The notes beneath the pieces were generated by a model. That model was given only the letters and a program-made list of their open reading frames with translations, was not told where the DNA came from and ran no database searches. Source: Brevundimonas huaxiensis (lineage in GTDB: Bacteria > Pseudomonadota > Alphaproteobacteria > Caulobacterales > Caulobacteraceae). From it: DNA of 64,000 nt. Positions 26,836 through 36,452 of the stretch are shown here, piece by piece; position 1 is the stretch's first letter; each line of letters begins with the position of its first letter. The position numbers and the translations under genes were made by a program. Location: positions 100,170 through 164,169 of the forward strand of contig NZ_JABBJE010000007.1 in the NCBI RefSeq assembly GCF_014218725.1, read 5' to 3'.

Positions 26836-26998
26836 TGGTGTGTTCCCCAGTTGAAGCTTGACCCTTTTGTGCCGCGTGGGCCGGGCGCGCACACGTGAAT
26901 AATCGGAAAGCTGGGTGAACAATCGGAAAGGATCGGGGTTGAACGTGACCGCAACCGCCATAGCTACAGGCCCCCTCCCCTCCCACGGATCACCTTTC

Positions 26999-28111
26999 AT
27001 GAGCCAACTGTTCTCGCCCCGCGCCGTCGGCCCCCTGACGCTGAAGAACCGCGTCGCCATCGCGCCCATGTGCCAGTATTCGGCCATCGACGGCGTGCCC
27101 CAGCCCTGGCACGTGCAGCATCTGGGACGACTGGCGATCTCCGGCGCGGGACTGGTCATCGTCGAGGCGACGGGGGTCGAGGCGGCGGGACGGATCACGC
27201 CGGACGACACCGGCCTGTGGAACGACGCCCAGGAAGAGGCCTTCGCCCGGATCATCCGCGACATCCGCACCTACAGCGACACACCCATCGGCATCCAACT
27301 GGCCCACGCCGGACGCAAGGCCTCAACCAGCGCGCCGTGGAAGGGCGGCGGCGCCCTGGAGGCCGAAGACGGCGCGTGGGAAACCTTCAGCGCCTCGGCC
27401 GAACCGTTCAAGGATGACTGGCACACGCCGACCGCCATGACCCCGGCCGACATGGACCGCGTGGTCGCTACGTTCGAAGACGCCGCGCGGCGGGCGGATC
27501 GGGCCGGGTTCGACCTGGTCGAACTGCACGCCGCCCACGGCTATCTGCTGACCCAGTTCCTGTCGCCGGCATCCAACCACCGCACCGACGAGTTCGGCGG
27601 ATCCTATGAGAACCGGGCACGCTTCCCGCTGCGGGTCGCCCAGGCCCTGCGCGACGCCTGGCCCCGGACCAAGGCGTTGGGCGTGCGCTTCAACGGCTCG
27701 GACTGGGTCGAGGGCGGCATCGCCTTGGACGAGGTGACGGCCTTTGGTCAGGCGCTGCACGACATGGGCTATGACTATCTGCACCTGACGTCGGGCGGAA
27801 ACGTCGCCCAGGCGAAGATTCCGGGCGGCGAGCCGGGCTATCAGTTGCGGTTCGCCCAGGCCGTGAAGGCGGCGACGCCTGAGGCCAATGTTATGGCCGT
27901 CGGCATGATCTTCGATCCGCAGCAGGCCGAGGACATCGTGGCGTCCGGTCAGGCGGACTTCATCGCCATCGCACGCGCGGCGCTGGACGACCCGCACTGG
28001 GCGCACCATGCGGCCGTCGCCTTGGGAGAGGATGAAGGCCTGCCGGTCCAGTATCGCGGCGCCGGCAAGGGCGTTTGGCCCGCCTATGATCGCGTCAACA
28101 GCCCGGCCTGA
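26999..28111 (+). CDS. NADH:flavin oxidoreductase, Old Yellow Enzyme family
   Basis: This is an FMN ene-reductase of 370 residues, of the YqjM/XenA-like subclass. Markers are KNRVAIAPMCQYSA with the Cys that tunes the flavin, the pair HAAHGYLLTQFLSP, NHRTDEFGGSYENR, and the FMN phosphate loop near VAVGMIFDPQQA. It reduces activated alkenes such as enones or nitroesters using NAD(P)H; the natural substrate is unknown. It stands alone between the lipoprotein gene and the convergent c-di-GMP gene. Confidence 0.9.
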   Translation: MSQLFSPRAVGPLTLKNRVAIAPMCQYSAIDGVPQPWHVQHLGRLAISGAGLVIVEATGVEAAGRITPDDTGLWNDAQEEAFARIIRDIRTYSDTPIGIQLAHAGRKASTSAPWKGGGALEAEDGAWETFSASAEPFKDDWHTPTAMTPADMDRVVATFEDAARRADRAGFDLVELHAAHGYLLTQFLSPASNHRTDEFGGSYENRARFPLRVAQALRDAWPRTKALGVRFNGSDWVEGGIALDEVTAFGQALHDMGYDYLHLTSGGNVAQAKIPGGEPGYQLRFAQAVKAATPEANVMAVGMIFDPQQAEDIVASGQADFIAIARAALDDPHWAHHAAVALGEDEGLPVQYRGAGKGVWPAYDRVNSPA

Positions 28112-30463
28112 TCAGGCGGCCTTTTCCATCGACGGATCGACGGCCCACAAAACGCGTGCGGCGGCTTGAACTTCGGCATCGGCCGTCTTTTGCGGGCGGC
28201 CGAGCAGATAGCCCTGAACCTCGTCACAGCCCTGGTCACGCAGGAAGGACAGCTGCTCCAGCGTCTCGACGCCCTCAGCCAACACGGGGATGTGCAGGCT
28301 CTCGCCCAGGGCCAGAACGGCGCGAATGATGGCGGCTGACTGAGGTCCGCCGTCCAGTTCGGACATGAAGGAGCGATCCAGCTTGATCTTGTCGAACGGG
28401 AAGGCGCGCAGGGTCGATAGCGACGAATAGCCGGTGCCGAAGTCGTCCATGGCGATCGAGACGCCCAGCAGCTTCAGCTGGCGCAGGACGTGGGTCGTGC
28501 GCTCCATGTCGGTGATCATGGCCGTCTCGGTGATCTCCAGCTCCAGCCGCGACGGCGACAGGCCGGTCTCGACCAAGACCTGATGCACCAGGCGCGGCAG
28601 GTCGACGTGACCCAGCTGCACCGGCGACAGGTTGACGGCGATCTTGTGCGGTTCGGTCCAGCTGGCGGCCTCGGCGCAGGCGGTGCGCAGCACCCATTCG
28701 CCGATCGGCAGGATCAGGCCGTTCTCTTCGGCCAGAGGGATGAAAACGGCCGGCGAGATGAAGGTCCCGTCCGGCTGGATCCAGCGCAGCAGCACCTCAT
28801 AGCCGGTGATGTCGCCGGTATCGACGGCGGCCTGCAGCTGCCAGTTCAGGCTGAACTGGCCCTGATCCAAGGCCTCGCGCATCTGTTGAGCCATGCGACG
28901 ACGATTGCGCACCGCCTCGTCCATCTCCTCCTCGTAGAAGCAGACGTCGGTCCCCAGCGAGGCCTTGGCCCGGTACATGGCCAGGTCCGCGTCATTGATC
29001 AGGGCGGACGGGTCGTGGGCGTCGTCAGGCCAGATCGCGATGCCGGTGCTTAGGCCGCAGGCGACCTCGGCATGGTCCAGCACGACCGGCGTGGTGACGG
29101 CGTCGCGCAAGCGCGCGACCAGATCCAGAGCGTCGTCCTTGTGCTGGATCGGCACGACGGCGACGAACTCGTCCCCGCCCAGGCGCGCGATGAACTCGTC
29201 GTGGCGCAGACAGCCGCGCATCCGTTCGGCGATCTGGATCAGAAGCTGGTCGCCGGCGGCATGGCCGTGAACGTCGTTGACCTCCTTGAACCGGTCCAGG
29301 TCCATGGCCAAGAGGGCCACCTTGTTCGGAACCGTCAGGTCGGCCGTCTGGCGCGTCAGCCATTCCAGGAAGGACGAGCGGTTGGGCAGGCCGGTCAGGC
29401 CGTCGTTGCGCGCCAGATGGGCGATGCGACGCTCCTGCGCCTGACGCATGCGCAGATCGCGCACGGCGTAGATCATGACGTGATCCACACCGCAGTCGCG
29501 GCGCACGGCGATCTCGACGGGGATGTCCGCCCCGCCCTCGGCGACCAGTTTGGACTGGCTGAGGCCGTTGACCGCCAGATCCGCGACGCCGGCGATCCAG
29601 CGCGACAGCGGCTCGCCGACCAGGGCGTGGTGGGCGACGCCCGCCAGATCGGCGAAGGCGGCGTTGGCGGCCAGGATGACGCCGTCCTGTTCGACCACCA
29701 TGCCATCGACGCTGCCCTCGATCAGATGATCCAGGCGCGCCTTGGCCTGAAGCCGGGACTGGACGTCCAGGGCGTGGCTGGCGACGCCGGTGCCCAGCAT
29801 CATCAGGCCGACGGCGGCGACGGCGAAGGCCAGGACCAGGTTGGTCGATCCGACAGCGCCCATATCCCTCAGCGCGCCGACCGGCACGATCGTCATGGCG
29901 GCCATGCCGGTGAAGTGCAGGGCGACGATGCCCAGGACCATCAGCACCACAGGGACGACCTTGCCGGACTGCCGGGCGCGATTGAACGCCAGGGCGCCCA
30001 AGACGACCGCCCCTGCCACAGAAGCCGCGACGTAGGCGGTCGACCAGTGGATGACGGCGTCGGTCGCAAAGGCCGCCATGCCGGTATAGTGCATGGCCAC
30101 CACGGTCAGGCCGAACAGCACGCCGCCGATCTCGGCCGAGGCGGGCATCCGGCGCGAGGCCACCCACAACGCCAGCGCGCTGCCGGCGATGGCGACACCC
30201 AAGGACAAGCCGGTCAGGACGGGGCCGTAGCTGATGGTGACGCCGGGCTCATAGGCGATCATCGCCACGAAATGGGTGCACCAGATCGTCGCCCCGGTCG
30301 CCACCGCACCCATAAAGGCCCAGGCCAGACGCGTGCCCTTTTCGGCGGCGCGCAGGCGGCGGTACAGGCGGAAGGTGATGATCGAACCGATCAGGCACAG
30401 GCCGGCGGCTAACGCGACGAGCCAGAGATTATGGTCGTCGGTCAGGCAGGTGAGAAAGCGCAT
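28112..30463 (-). CDS. MHYT-PAS-GGDEF-EAL c-di-GMP signalling protein
   Basis: The product is 783 residues. The first 240 form a seven-helix MHYT sensor with the typical WCTHFVAM, AMHYTGMAAFA and ALHFTGMAAMT motifs, thought to bind a metal and sense gases. A short PAS domain covers about residues 245-340. The cyclase domain has intact RLGGDEF; its inhibitory site, normally RxxD, reads RHDE and may be weak. The EAL domain has YEVLLRW, the NLS metal motif and DDFGTG, so it should act as phosphodiesterase. It is a single gene convergent with the OYE gene. Confidence 0.9.
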   Translation of the reverse strand: MRFLTCLTDDHNLWLVALAAGLCLIGSIITFRLYRRLRAAEKGTRLAWAFMGAVATGATIWCTHFVAMIAYEPGVTISYGPVLTGLSLGVAIAGSALALWVASRRMPASAEIGGVLFGLTVVAMHYTGMAAFATDAVIHWSTAYVAASVAGAVVLGALAFNRARQSGKVVPVVLMVLGIVALHFTGMAAMTIVPVGALRDMGAVGSTNLVLAFAVAAVGLMMLGTGVASHALDVQSRLQAKARLDHLIEGSVDGMVVEQDGVILAANAAFADLAGVAHHALVGEPLSRWIAGVADLAVNGLSQSKLVAEGGADIPVEIAVRRDCGVDHVMIYAVRDLRMRQAQERRIAHLARNDGLTGLPNRSSFLEWLTRQTADLTVPNKVALLAMDLDRFKEVNDVHGHAAGDQLLIQIAERMRGCLRHDEFIARLGGDEFVAVVPIQHKDDALDLVARLRDAVTTPVVLDHAEVACGLSTGIAIWPDDAHDPSALINDADLAMYRAKASLGTDVCFYEEEMDEAVRNRRRMAQQMREALDQGQFSLNWQLQAAVDTGDITGYEVLLRWIQPDGTFISPAVFIPLAEENGLILPIGEWVLRTACAEAASWTEPHKIAVNLSPVQLGHVDLPRLVHQVLVETGLSPSRLELEITETAMITDMERTTHVLRQLKLLGVSIAMDDFGTGYSSLSTLRAFPFDKIKLDRSFMSELDGGPQSAAIIRAVLALGESLHIPVLAEGVETLEQLSFLRDQGCDEVQGYLLGRPQKTADAEVQAAARVLWAVDPSMEKAA

Positions 30464-30558
30464 GAAGCTACAGACCTTGGGGGGACGGTCTGTCGTCGTA
30501 GCGGACGTTGCTTAATCAGACGCGCTCGAACAGGCTTAACGAAACGCTACGGCCGTTT

Positions 30559-30939
30559 TCAGGAGCGGGGCATCTGATAGGGGTTGTTGACGCTGACGGG
30601 TGAGCCGGGCGTCAGGCCCAGCTCCTCGAACGACCACTTCAGCTCGACGCCCTGGACCAGGTCCTGCTTGCACTTGTCCTCGTCGATGCGGCGCAGGGTG
30701 ATGACGGCGCTGCCGCCCTGCAGGCTGACGATCGGGATCAGGTCTTCCTTGGCCGTGCAGCCGTTCGAACTGACCCAGAAGACGGCCTGATCCTTGGTGA
30801 AGGTGGCGGCGTGGATCGGCTCCAGCGCGCCGGGCATGCCCGCGGTGGAGACGGTGGGCTCGCCGCGGCTGGCGCAGGCGGCCAGGCCCGCCGATGCGGC
30901 GGCGATCAAAGCCAAGCGTTTCATGATGGAGTCGCGCAA
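30559..30939 (-). CDS. Small lipoprotein, paralogue of the one at 26339
   Basis: The product is 126 residues with a signal peptide and lipobox LAAC. The start TTG at 30939 has GGGAGG 7 bp upstream; the ATG at 30924 lacks a suitable site. The mature part carries VSSNGCTAKED, ITLRRIDEDKCK, GVELKWSFEELGLTPG and ends near NNPYQ, matching the other lipoprotein over the same landmarks. Two cysteines are conserved. Function is not known. Confidence 0.75.
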   Translation of the reverse strand: MRDSIMKRLALIAAASAGLAACASRGEPTVSTAGMPGALEPIHAATFTKDQAVFWVSSNGCTAKEDLIPIVSLQGGSAVITLRRIDEDKCKQDLVQGVELKWSFEELGLTPGSPVSVNNPYQMPRS

Positions 30940-31010
30940 CTGACGACCTCCCCTGCCTCAAAGCCTGAACCGGCCGAGAATGCGCCTGTTCGCCCCTGGA
31001 GGGAACAGGA

Positions 31011-31045
31011 TAAAAAACGAAAGGCCCCGGACGAATCCGAGGCCC
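31011..31045 (-). terminator. Rho-independent terminator downstream of rpsD
   Basis: GGCCTCGGA pairs with TCCGGGGCC around a TTCG tetraloop and is followed by T-rich sequence on the minus strand. It lies about 90 bp beyond the rpsD stop. Confidence 0.8.
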
Positions 31046-31134
31046 TCCAAACTGAACACTTCAAAGGGACCGCCACGGGGCTCAAGCAGCCCGAAGGGCG
31101 ATAGCCCCCTTGAAGAACGCTTCGTAAGCTTCGC

Positions 31135-31752
31135 TTACGAAGCGTAGTATTCGACGACCAGGTTCGGTTCCATCTTCACGGCGTACGGCACGTCCGACAG
31201 TTCCGGCACGCGGACGTAGCGAACCGAGAACGAGCGGTCCGACAGTTCCAGGTAATCCGGCACGTCGCGTTCCGACGACTGCTGGGCTTCGAGCACCAGA
31301 GCCATGTTGCGCGACTTTTCCTTCACGGTGACGACGTCTTCCGGCTTCACGCGGTAGGAGGCGATGTCGACCTTCTTGCCGTTGACCAGGACGTGGCCGT
31401 GGCTGACGAACTGGCGGGCGGCCCAGACGGTCGGGACGAACTTGGCGCGGTAGACGATGGCGTCCAGGCGCGATTCCAGCAGACCGATCAGGTTTTCCGA
31501 GGTGTTGCCCTTGCGACGGGCGGCCTCATCATAGGTCTTGGCGAACTGCTTTTCGGTGATGTTGCCGTAGTAGCCCTTCAGCTTCTGCTTGGCCTTCAGT
31601 TGCAGACCGAAGTCCGAAACCTTGGACTTGCGACGCTGGCCGTGCTGGCCGGGACCGTAAGAACGCTTGTTGACCGGCGACTTGGAGCGGCCCCACAGGT
31701 TCTCACCCATGGCCCGGTCGATCTTGTACTTGGCGCTGTGGCGCTTGGACAT
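31135..31752 (-). CDS. rpsD: 30S ribosomal protein S4
   Basis: The protein has 205 residues, normal for S4. It has the N-terminal basic region ([15 protein letters not shown]) and the S4 RNA-binding domain ([20 protein letters not shown], then [12 protein letters not shown]). It nucleates assembly of the small ribosomal subunit and is often autoregulatory on its own message. It is a single gene here, as in many alphaproteobacteria. Confidence 0.97.
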   Translation of the reverse strand: MSKRHSAKYKIDRAMGENLWGRSKSPVNKRSYGPGQHGQRRKSKVSDFGLQLKAKQKLKGYYGNITEKQFAKTYDEAARRKGNTSENLIGLLESRLDAIVYRAKFVPTVWAARQFVSHGHVLVNGKKVDIASYRVKPEDVVTVKEKSRNMALVLEAQQSSERDVPDYLELSDRSFSVRYVRVPELSDVPYAVKMEPNLVVEYYAS

Positions 31753-32002
31753 TCTATTCTCTTTTCGACGATACGGCCCGGCATCCCCTGGATTGGGAAT
31801 GCGATCTCAACGGCGGTCCACGCATCTTCCGTCATTCATCCCGGCTCCGCCGAAGCGGACCCATGGAAGGCGGCGCTTATGGCCAGCGAGGGCGGCGGAG
31901 TCAAGCACGGCGGGCTGTTAAGCACGATGGCATGGAACGATCCCGTCGCCCCGCCCTTCCTTCGACGCAACCAAACCACGCATGAGGACAAGGAGGAGTG
32001 GA

Positions 32003-32224
32003 ATGCAGACCGAACCCAACAGCTTTCAGACCGGCCTGTCCGACGAGGCCATGCAGACGCTGAAAACGCAGCTGGTCGATCTGGTCGAGCCTTTGAGCGA
32101 CCACCAGCTGCTGGATCTCGCCGACGGCATCCATGAGATGCTGCGCCAGCGCCGCATGGTCCGCCAGCACCATGCCGAGCGCATGAACGCACGGACCCGG
32201 CACGGCGTGGACCTTCGCATCTAG
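32003..32224 (+). CDS. Hypothetical 73-residue helical protein
   Basis: A strong AAGGAGG ribosome-binding site lies 5 bp before the ATG at 32003, which supports a real gene. The product is mostly helical (DEAMQTLKTQLVDLVEPLSD, then LLDLADGIHEMLRQRR) with a basic C-terminus and no membrane segment. It resembles no family I know. It ends over the stop of the metallo-hydrolase gene on the other strand. Confidence 0.65.
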   Translation: MQTEPNSFQTGLSDEAMQTLKTQLVDLVEPLSDHQLLDLADGIHEMLRQRRMVRQHHAERMNARTRHGVDLRI

Positions 32225-33159
32225 TCCTTCGCAGACTGCGCTTCTGAGATGAACATGGCGCGGCCTTCGCGGGTCGCCACCTTGCCCAGGCCCGGGAACG
32301 GAAAGTGATAGGCGTAGATGTGGGCGCCGGAGTTGCGCAACGCCGTCACCTCGTCCAGCCGCGCCTTTAGGCCCGCCGCCTGATCGTCGTCATAGCCGAC
32401 CTTCCAGTCCGGATGTTCGACCGATAGGATCCAGTGGTGCATCAGGTCGCCGGTGTAGAGCAGCTGGTTCTGGCCGTCGGCGATCAGATAGGCGACGTGG
32501 CCCGGCGTATGGCCAGCCGTGTCCTGAGACTGGACGCCCGGCGCGACCTCGCCGCCCGGCTCGAAAGCCTGGACCTTGGGCGTGATGATCCGCACAAGAT
32601 CGGCAAGCTCAGGATTGGCGCGGATGGACGCCCATTCCGCCTGCGACATCCGGATCGCTGCATTGGGGAAGGCCAGGCCGCCGTTGCGGATCAGGCCGCC
32701 GACATGGTCCGGGTGGCCGTGCGAGATCAGCACGTCGGTGATCGAGGCCGGATCGACGCCCGCCTTTTGCAGGCTGTCCATCAACTGGCCCTTGCCCTCT
32801 CCCAAGCCCGTGTCGAACAGCATCGTGCGGGCGCCGTTCCTGACCAGAAGCGGATGGATTTCCAGCATGATCGGATCGGCCGGCTGTCCGGCGGCGGTGA
32901 GCGGCGCGGCGACCGCCTGCGGCGTCAGGCCGACGCCGAAGGTCTGGTTGTCGTTCTTGACCGGGTTCTCACCGTCGAACAGGGCGATGGCGTCCAGCGC
33001 GCCGATCTTGAAGCGATAGACCGGCTTCTCGGCTGGGGCGGCGACGGTCTGGGTGGGATTGGGCGGCGCGGGATCGCCGGGCTTCTGCCCGTTCGCCTGA
33101 GGGTTACAGGCCGCCAGCATCAGGGCCGCGAAAGCAGCCCCCGTCATCATCATCCGCAT
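32221..33159 (-). CDS. MBL-fold metallo-hydrolase, lipoprotein type
   Basis: The product is 312 residues, with a signal peptide and lipobox LAAC (about residue 18) and then a proline-rich linker. The metallo-beta-lactamase fold has ISHGHPDHVGGL as the HxHxDH zinc motif, a later QDTAGHTPGHVAY loop and a GDLMHH site. The order looks like lactonase-type or glyoxalase-type enzymes of the AiiA group; which ester or lactone is cleaved is not known. GGAG precedes the ATG. It is downstream of sodB on the same strand but separated by a terminator. Confidence 0.85.
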   Translation of the reverse strand: MRMMMTGAAFAALMLAACNPQANGQKPGDPAPPNPTQTVAAPAEKPVYRFKIGALDAIALFDGENPVKNDNQTFGVGLTPQAVAAPLTAAGQPADPIMLEIHPLLVRNGARTMLFDTGLGEGKGQLMDSLQKAGVDPASITDVLISHGHPDHVGGLIRNGGLAFPNAAIRMSQAEWASIRANPELADLVRIITPKVQAFEPGGEVAPGVQSQDTAGHTPGHVAYLIADGQNQLLYTGDLMHHWILSVEHPDWKVGYDDDQAAGLKARLDEVTALRNSGAHIYAYHFPFPGLGKVATREGRAMFISEAQSAKD

Positions 33160-33194
33160 CGCTTCGATCTCCGTTTGCGATGACGCAATCGAAA

Positions 33195-33221
33195 ACGCCC
33201 GCCGGAGGTTCCGGCGGGCGT
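33195..33221 (-). terminator. Rho-independent terminator of sodB
   Basis: ACGCCCGCCGG pairs with CCGGCGGGCGT around AGGTT, and on the minus strand it is followed by TTTT. It lies about 35 bp past the sodB stop. Confidence 0.85.
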
Positions 33222-33253
33222 CGTCATCTCTCGATCTCTGGGCTGGACCGGCC

Positions 33254-33865
33254 TTATTTGGCGGCGGCGTAGAGTTCGTTGACCTTGTTCCAGTTCACCA
33301 CCGTCCAGAACGACTTCAGATAGTCGGCGCGGCGGTTCTGATATTTCAGATAGTAGGCGTGCTCCCACACGTCGGCGCCCAGGATGACCTCGCCGCGCTC
33401 GTCCACGACGTCCATCAGCGGATTGTCCTGGTTCGGGGTCGAGGTGATCTTCAGCTTGCCGTTCTGCACGATCAGCCAGGCCCAGCCCGAACCGAACTGC
33501 GCGGCGCCGGCGGCGTTGAAGTCTTCCTTGAACTTGTCCATGCCGCCCAGATCGGCGTCGATGGCGGCCTTCAGCTCGGCCGAGGGCTCACCCGCCTGAT
33601 CGGCCGGGGCCAACAGTTCCCAGAACAGGCTGTGGTTCCAGTGACCGCCGCCGTTGTTGCGCACGGCCTTGGGCGCGGTGGAGATGCTGGTGAAGATTTC
33701 CTCCAGCGACTTGCCCTTTAGGTTTTCGTCGGCGTCGACGGCCTTGTTCAGGTTGTCGACATAGGTCTGGTGGTGCTTGTCGTGGTGGAAGGTCATCGTC
33801 TCCTTGTCGATGGCCGGCTCCAGCGCGTCATAGGCGTAGGGCAGCGGGGGCAGGGTGAAGGCCAT
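33254..33865 (-). CDS. sodB: Iron/manganese superoxide dismutase
   Basis: The enzyme turns superoxide into oxygen and peroxide in the cytoplasm. It has 203 residues, usual length. The metal ligands are in [20 protein letters not shown], in GHWNHSLFW, and in [19 protein letters not shown] (Asp and His). The residues GSGWAWLI and AAQFGSG favour the iron-type form, but the metal cannot be set from sequence alone. It has its own terminator. Confidence 0.95.
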   Translation of the reverse strand: MAFTLPPLPYAYDALEPAIDKETMTFHHDKHHQTYVDNLNKAVDADENLKGKSLEEIFTSISTAPKAVRNNGGGHWNHSLFWELLAPADQAGEPSAELKAAIDADLGGMDKFKEDFNAAGAAQFGSGWAWLIVQNGKLKITSTPNQDNPLMDVVDERGEVILGADVWEHAYYLKYQNRRADYLKSFWTVVNWNKVNELYAAAK

Positions 33866-34014
33866 GTCAGTCTCCTGAAGACGGGTTTGTTCCTGAACCC
33901 CATTTAGGGGCTATGGCGTATGACCCAAGCGATTTCGTCGCGTTTTTGTTCAGCTTTGCCATTTGCATTGACCCATGATGCGCGCGATTGTCCACCCGTC
34001 AATCGGAGGCTGTC

Positions 34015-34305
34015 ATGTCGCGTATCGAATTAATCGCCCTGCTGGCGCTGGCCTTTTCAGGAAGCGGTTGCGCCGGCTTCAAGGCGCTGGACGAGGCGGC
34101 GGCGGATATGGCTAGGCAAACGCCGACCTGCACCCAAGACCCCGCGATCGGCGCGGACAATTATGGCGGTAAGACCTGCCGCGTCAGTCACACGGTTTGG
34201 TCTTCGACGACGACGACCGTCGAGGAGACTGGCAAGGCGCCCATCACCATCCGCACCGTCACGACGCCCTCGGGAAGCACGACCGAGCTTGTGCCGACGC
34301 CCTGA
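34015..34305 (+). CDS. Small hypothetical lipoprotein
   Basis: The product is 96 residues. GGAGG lies 6 bp before the ATG. The signal peptide ends with a lipobox-like SGSGC (Cys 19). The mature chain has two more cysteines (TPTCTQDP and GKTCRVSH), which could pair, and is rich in Thr and Ser (TVWSSTTTTVEETG). No family match is known to me. Confidence 0.6.
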   Translation: MSRIELIALLALAFSGSGCAGFKALDEAAADMARQTPTCTQDPAIGADNYGGKTCRVSHTVWSSTTTTVEETGKAPITIRTVTTPSGSTTELVPTP

Positions 34306-34315
34306 CCAGACCAGG

Positions 34316-34543
34316 CTAGGCGGTTGGCAAGTTCGCCTTCAAGCAATCGCGAACGGCGCGCTTCACATCGCCCGGCGCATTGGGCTCGTCCACGCCCTCC
34401 GCCGCGAAGACGGCGCGCACGGCGGCGTCCAGCCCTTTGGGCAGGGCCTCGATCACCCGCTTCTGCCCCTTGGCATGCAGGCAATAACCCACCTCGCGGC
34501 AAAGGGCGGAAAACATCGGTTCGTAGGGATCAGAAGCGCTCAT
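34316..34543 (-). CDS. Hypothetical 75-residue soluble protein
   Basis: The product has three cysteines (ALCREVGYCLHAKGQ and RDCLKA) and helical segments. It has no signal or membrane segment. It is 15 bp downstream of the DUF4350-like gene on the same strand, so probably in one transcript. Function is not known. Confidence 0.55.
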   Translation of the reverse strand: MSASDPYEPMFSALCREVGYCLHAKGQKRVIEALPKGLDAAVRAVFAAEGVDEPNAPGDVKRAVRDCLKANLPTA

Positions 34544-34558
34544 CCCGGCCCCTTAGCA

Positions 34559-35518
34559 TCAGGGGAGCAGACGCGACAGCCAGTGCATCAGGTTCAGCAC
34601 GAACTGCTGATCGTCATGACCGGCTGTGTTCAAACCCATGCGAACGGGCTCGCGATCCGGCTGTTCGGTAAAACGCACGACCTGGGCCGTGAGCATCCCC
34701 GCCTCTCCCAGCACGACGACCCGCCCCGCGCCAAAGCGCAAAGCCAGACCTTGCGCGGGTAAGGCGGGCCGCGACAGCTCGGCAAGGACGACGGCTGGAT
34801 CCTGGCCGGCCCGAAACTGCGTTCGGATCGTTTGCAAGGCTCCGAGATCGGGAGCCTCTCGCGCATCTGCGCTCATCGCCAGCAATACCGTTGCGTCTGC
34901 CGGCCCCGACAGTGACTGCCCGGTGAAGCTCTTGACGACCTTCAAATGCTCGCTTTGATTGCGGCCCTCGATGATCGGATGATCCGCAAGCGCCGCGCTC
35001 GGAAAGACCAGATTGGCCGTAACGTCGTCGCCCACGGGCTGGAAGGCGTAACCCGTGCCCATCGTCACCCCGAACTTGGCAGCCAGGGCTTCGGCGGCGG
35101 AACCATGGGGCGCGTGATCGGCGGCCAGAAGCAACGCCCCGCCCTGCTCCACCCATCGACGGATCGCCTCGATCTCGTCGTCGTCGAAAGCCGAGGCACG
35201 CGAGCCGTCCGCCGGTCGCGCCGGATTGGCGATGACCAACACCGCCACGCCATCAAGCGCACCGGGCGCATCGAGACGCCTCCGGCTGGCTTCGATCCGA
35301 TATCCATCGGCCCGCAACAGCGCGGCGAAGGCGGCATAACGACCTTCGATGGTCTGCTCGCTGCCGTGGCCCTGATCGACAAGCACGACAGGCCCATCCG
35401 TCGCATAGGCTGGCGAGGCCACCTTTGGCCGCCAATCCAGATCGCCAGCCTGCTCTTGCGCCAAGGCCGGGCCTGCCAACAGCAGGACTGCGACGGCGAT
35501 CCAACCCCGGCGTCCCAT
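34559..35518 (-). CDS. Exported DUF4350-like protein (glutamine-amidotransferase-like fold)
   Basis: The product is 319 residues with a cleavable signal peptide (LLLAGPALAQ). The body shows a Rossmann-like order (VVLVDQGHGSEQTIEGRYAAF, VAVLVIANPAR, IRRWVEQGGALLLAADHAPH) as in DUF4350/ThuA-like proteins, which look like class I glutamine amidotransferases without a confirmed Cys-His dyad. A C-terminal RVVVLGEAGMLTAQ strand matches this fold. It is 7 bp from fghA on the same strand. The substrate is unknown. Confidence 0.65.
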   Translation of the reverse strand: MGRRGWIAVAVLLLAGPALAQEQAGDLDWRPKVASPAYATDGPVVLVDQGHGSEQTIEGRYAAFAALLRADGYRIEASRRRLDAPGALDGVAVLVIANPARPADGSRASAFDDDEIEAIRRWVEQGGALLLAADHAPHGSAAEALAAKFGVTMGTGYAFQPVGDDVTANLVFPSAALADHPIIEGRNQSEHLKVVKSFTGQSLSGPADATVLLAMSADAREAPDLGALQTIRTQFRAGQDPAVVLAELSRPALPAQGLALRFGAGRVVVLGEAGMLTAQVVRFTEQPDREPVRMGLNTAGHDDQQFVLNLMHWLSRLLP

Positions 35519-35525
35519 CTGGCGC

Positions 35526-36365
35526 TTAGATCTTCAAGCGTTCGGCGTGGAAGGCGATGTGGTCGGCGATGAAGCTGGCCATGAAGAAGTAGGAGTGGTC
35601 GTAGCCGGGCTGCATCCGCAGGGTGATTGTCTGGCCGGCGGCGTCGGCGGCGGCTTGGAGAAGTTCCGGCTTCAGCTGGTCGGTCAGGAAGCTGTCGGCG
35701 TCACCCTGGTCGATCAGGATGTCATCGAAGACGCCCTTCGCCGCGCCGCCTGCGATCAGCTTGGCGGCGTCGTGGCGGTCCCACGTCGCACGGTCGTCGC
35801 CCAGATAGGCGGTGAAGGCCTTTTCGCCCCAGGCGCATTGGGTGGGCGAGCAGATGGGCGCGAAGGCCGACACGGAGCGGAACAGGTCAGGATGGTTCAG
35901 CGCCAGGGTCAGGGCGCCGTGGCCGCCCATCGAATGGCCGCTGATCGACCGGACGCCCGTGGTCGCAAACTTGGCGTCGATCAGGGCGATCAGCTCCTCG
36001 GTGACATAGGTCTCCATGCTGAAATGCGGCGCCCAGGGCGCCTGCGTCGCATCCAGATAGAAACCCGCGCCCTGACCCAGGTCATAGGCGGAATCGTCGG
36101 CGACGTCTTCTCCGCGCGGGCTGGTGTCGGGCGCCACGATGATGACGCCGTGTTCGGCCGCCGCCTGGTAGGCCCCCGCCTTGGTGGTGAAATTATCCTC
36201 GGTGCAGGTCAGGCCCGACAGCCAGATCAGCACCGGGAAAGGCCCCTCGCCCGCCGGCGTGAAGACCGACAGCGTCATCGGCGTGCCAGTCGCTGTGCTG
36301 TCGTGCTTCAGATAGCGCAGGGTTCCGCCGTGGACGGCGTGGGTCTTGGTGGTCTGCAAGGTCAT
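35526..36365 (-). CDS. fghA: S-formylglutathione hydrolase
   Basis: The last step of glutathione-dependent formaldehyde oxidation: S-formylglutathione is hydrolysed to formate and glutathione. The protein has 279 residues and an esterase-D alpha/beta fold. Markers are LSGLTCTEDNF, the nucleophile elbow GHSMGGHGAL, the later Asp in DQGDADSF, and the His in MQPGYDHSYFFM. Its partner adhC lies 2 kb away on the same strand (38290). Confidence 0.93.
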   Translation of the reverse strand: MTLQTTKTHAVHGGTLRYLKHDSTATGTPMTLSVFTPAGEGPFPVLIWLSGLTCTEDNFTTKAGAYQAAAEHGVIIVAPDTSPRGEDVADDSAYDLGQGAGFYLDATQAPWAPHFSMETYVTEELIALIDAKFATTGVRSISGHSMGGHGALTLALNHPDLFRSVSAFAPICSPTQCAWGEKAFTAYLGDDRATWDRHDAAKLIAGGAAKGVFDDILIDQGDADSFLTDQLKPELLQAAADAAGQTITLRMQPGYDHSYFFMASFIADHIAFHAERLKI

Positions 36366-36452
36366 GACATCTGGCTAGTGCAACCGGCCAATGTCCGCAA
36401 CGCGCGAAGCTCGTGATAGAGTCGGCGAGCGACCGACCATGAGGATCAAAAG

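Noticed and set aside
26719..27270. 183-residue minus-strand protein overlapping the OYE gene
   Set aside because: Only its last 38 residues, a complete lipoprotein with its own ribosome-binding site, look real; the rest is antisense to the OYE gene.
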